From Variovorax sp. SG517 (GTDB lineage: Bacteria > Pseudomonadota > Gammaproteobacteria > Burkholderiales > Burkholderiaceae_C), in NCBI RefSeq assembly GCF_013376045.1, contig NZ_JABMJG010000009.1, positions 186,001-250,000 of the forward strand: 64,000 nt of DNA, written 5' to 3'. This document shows positions 63,461 through 64,000 of the stretch, piece by piece. The first letter of the stretch is position 1; the number at the start of each line of letters is the position of its first letter. Made by a program: the position numbers and the translations under genes. The notes below the pieces were generated by a model. It was not told the origin of the DNA. It did not search any database and saw nothing but the letters and a program-made list of their open reading frames with translations.

Positions 63461-64000
63461 ATGGAACAGGCTGAGCGCTCGAGCTTTCTCTACTTCACGG
63501 GCCAGGGCTCGGACAAGGTCTACCAGGTGCACCTGCGCCAGAAGGACGGCGGCTGGGTTGTCGACTACGGCAACGGCCGGCGCGGCGGCACGCTTTCCAC
63601 CGGCACCAAGACCAGCAGCCCCGTCGCCTACGAGGCCGCGCTGAAGATCTACGACAAGGTCGTCAAGGAAAAAACCTCGAAGGGCTACACGCCCGACCAG
63701 TCCGGCGCGCTCTACACCTCGACCGACCTCGCCGGCCGGGTGAGCGGCGAACTGCCGCAGCTGCCGACGCTGATCCTCGAGGAACAGGCCGAGCGCTACT
63801 TCGACGATCCGGGCTGGGGCCTTCAGGAAAAGGCGGACGGCGAGAACCGCATCCTGCTGATCGAGGGCGAGGCCGTGCGCGGCACCAACCGGCGCGGACT
63901 CTTCGTGGACATTCCGCAGGCCTGGGTCGGCACGGCAACTGCCGCAGGGCGCACCGTGATCGCCGGCGAGCACGTGGGCGATGCCTTCATGGCCTTCGAC
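63461..64000 (+). CDS. WGR-domain / ATP-dependent DNA ligase-like protein, partial
   Basis: At least 180 aa, cut by the window end. GTG 63452 and ATG 63437 are alternative in-frame starts. WGR domain at residues about 8-85 (FLYFTGQGSDKVYQVHLRQ, DYGNGRRGGTLSTGTK). A nucleotidyltransferase-like start follows, with the ligase motif I Lys in LQEKADGENRILLIEG and RGTNRRGLFV. This suggests a ligase or RNA/DNA end-joining enzyme linked to nucleic-acid damage sensing. Divergent from the HEAT gene with a 139-bp gap, so possibly a fourth member of the defence locus. Confidence 0.75.
   Translation, partial: MEQAERSSFLYFTGQGSDKVYQVHLRQKDGGWVVDYGNGRRGGTLSTGTKTSSPVAYEAALKIYDKVVKEKTSKGYTPDQSGALYTSTDLAGRVSGELPQLPTLILEEQAERYFDDPGWGLQEKADGENRILLIEGEAVRGTNRRGLFVDIPQAWVGTATAAGRTVIAGEHVGDAFMAFD

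Overview
The window is GC-rich and gene-dense, with very short intergenic gaps. The gene families (two orphan Bug/TctC-type binding proteins, PHB synthesis genes phaC-phaA-phaB, KdsA, a CobN plus ChlI/ChlD-type cobaltochelatase, LysR regulators) point to a chromosomal segment of a betaproteobacterium of the Comamonadaceae, most like Variovorax. That assignment is inferred from gene content; no rRNA or other marker is present.

Layout. 0-9 kb: LysR regulator; DoxX-like membrane protein divergent from a TetR regulator, with a paired operator between them; alpha/beta hydrolase, chemoreceptor, kdsA, HtrA-like protease, tiny lipoprotein, secreted hydrolase. 9-17 kb: small unknown proteins, ABC exporter, AlkB, phospholipase-D-type lipoprotein, a 215-bp MITE-like inverted-repeat element, polyglycine lipoprotein. 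17-22.5 kb: NlpD-like LytM factor, CreA, Nudix hydrolase, FAH-family hydrolase, TPR protein, maleylacetoacetate isomerase, PgeF. 22.5-27.8 kb: phaC-phaA, two glutathione transferases, FMN reductase. 27.8-28.3 kb: an AT-rich gap holding two 117-bp direct repeats. 28.3-34.3 kb: LysR plus a C5-dicarboxylate (mesaconate/itaconate-like) catabolic cluster of hydratase, class III CoA-transferase and CitE-like lyase between two Bug proteins. 34.3-40.5 kb: CinA-like and DJ-1-like pair, the detached phaB, DctA, a Kef-type antiporter and small unknowns.

40.5-53.8 kb is a cobalt/cobalamin island. A cobalamin riboswitch precedes a TonB-dependent receptor, a PepSY membrane protein and a CbiM-like permease; then come cobW, cobN and a chlI/chlD-type gene. 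The AAA+ (ChlI-like) and VWA (ChlD-like) parts of that last gene are in different frames, joined by a textbook -1 frameshift signal: A7 slippery run, 6-nt spacer and 8-bp stem directly at the AAA+ stop codon. A BtuF-like protein lies nearby on the other strand, with a SET-domain protein, a RIO kinase and a double-GNAT acetyltransferase.

56.2-64 kb is the most striking region: a complete retron-type anti-phage candidate. In transcription order (minus strand) it encodes a 1062-aa HEAT/ARM-like protein, a winged-helix plus SWIM zinc-finger protein, a roughly 227-nt msr-msd RNA (18-bp a1/a2 ends and a 21-bp perfect msd stem) and a retron reverse transcriptase carrying a C-terminal two-helix membrane anchor. 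The composition matches what I recall as retron type XIII (RT + ARM + WHSWIM). A WGR-domain/DNA-ligase-like gene diverges from it and runs off the window; its WGR domain resembles the N-terminus of the HEAT protein.
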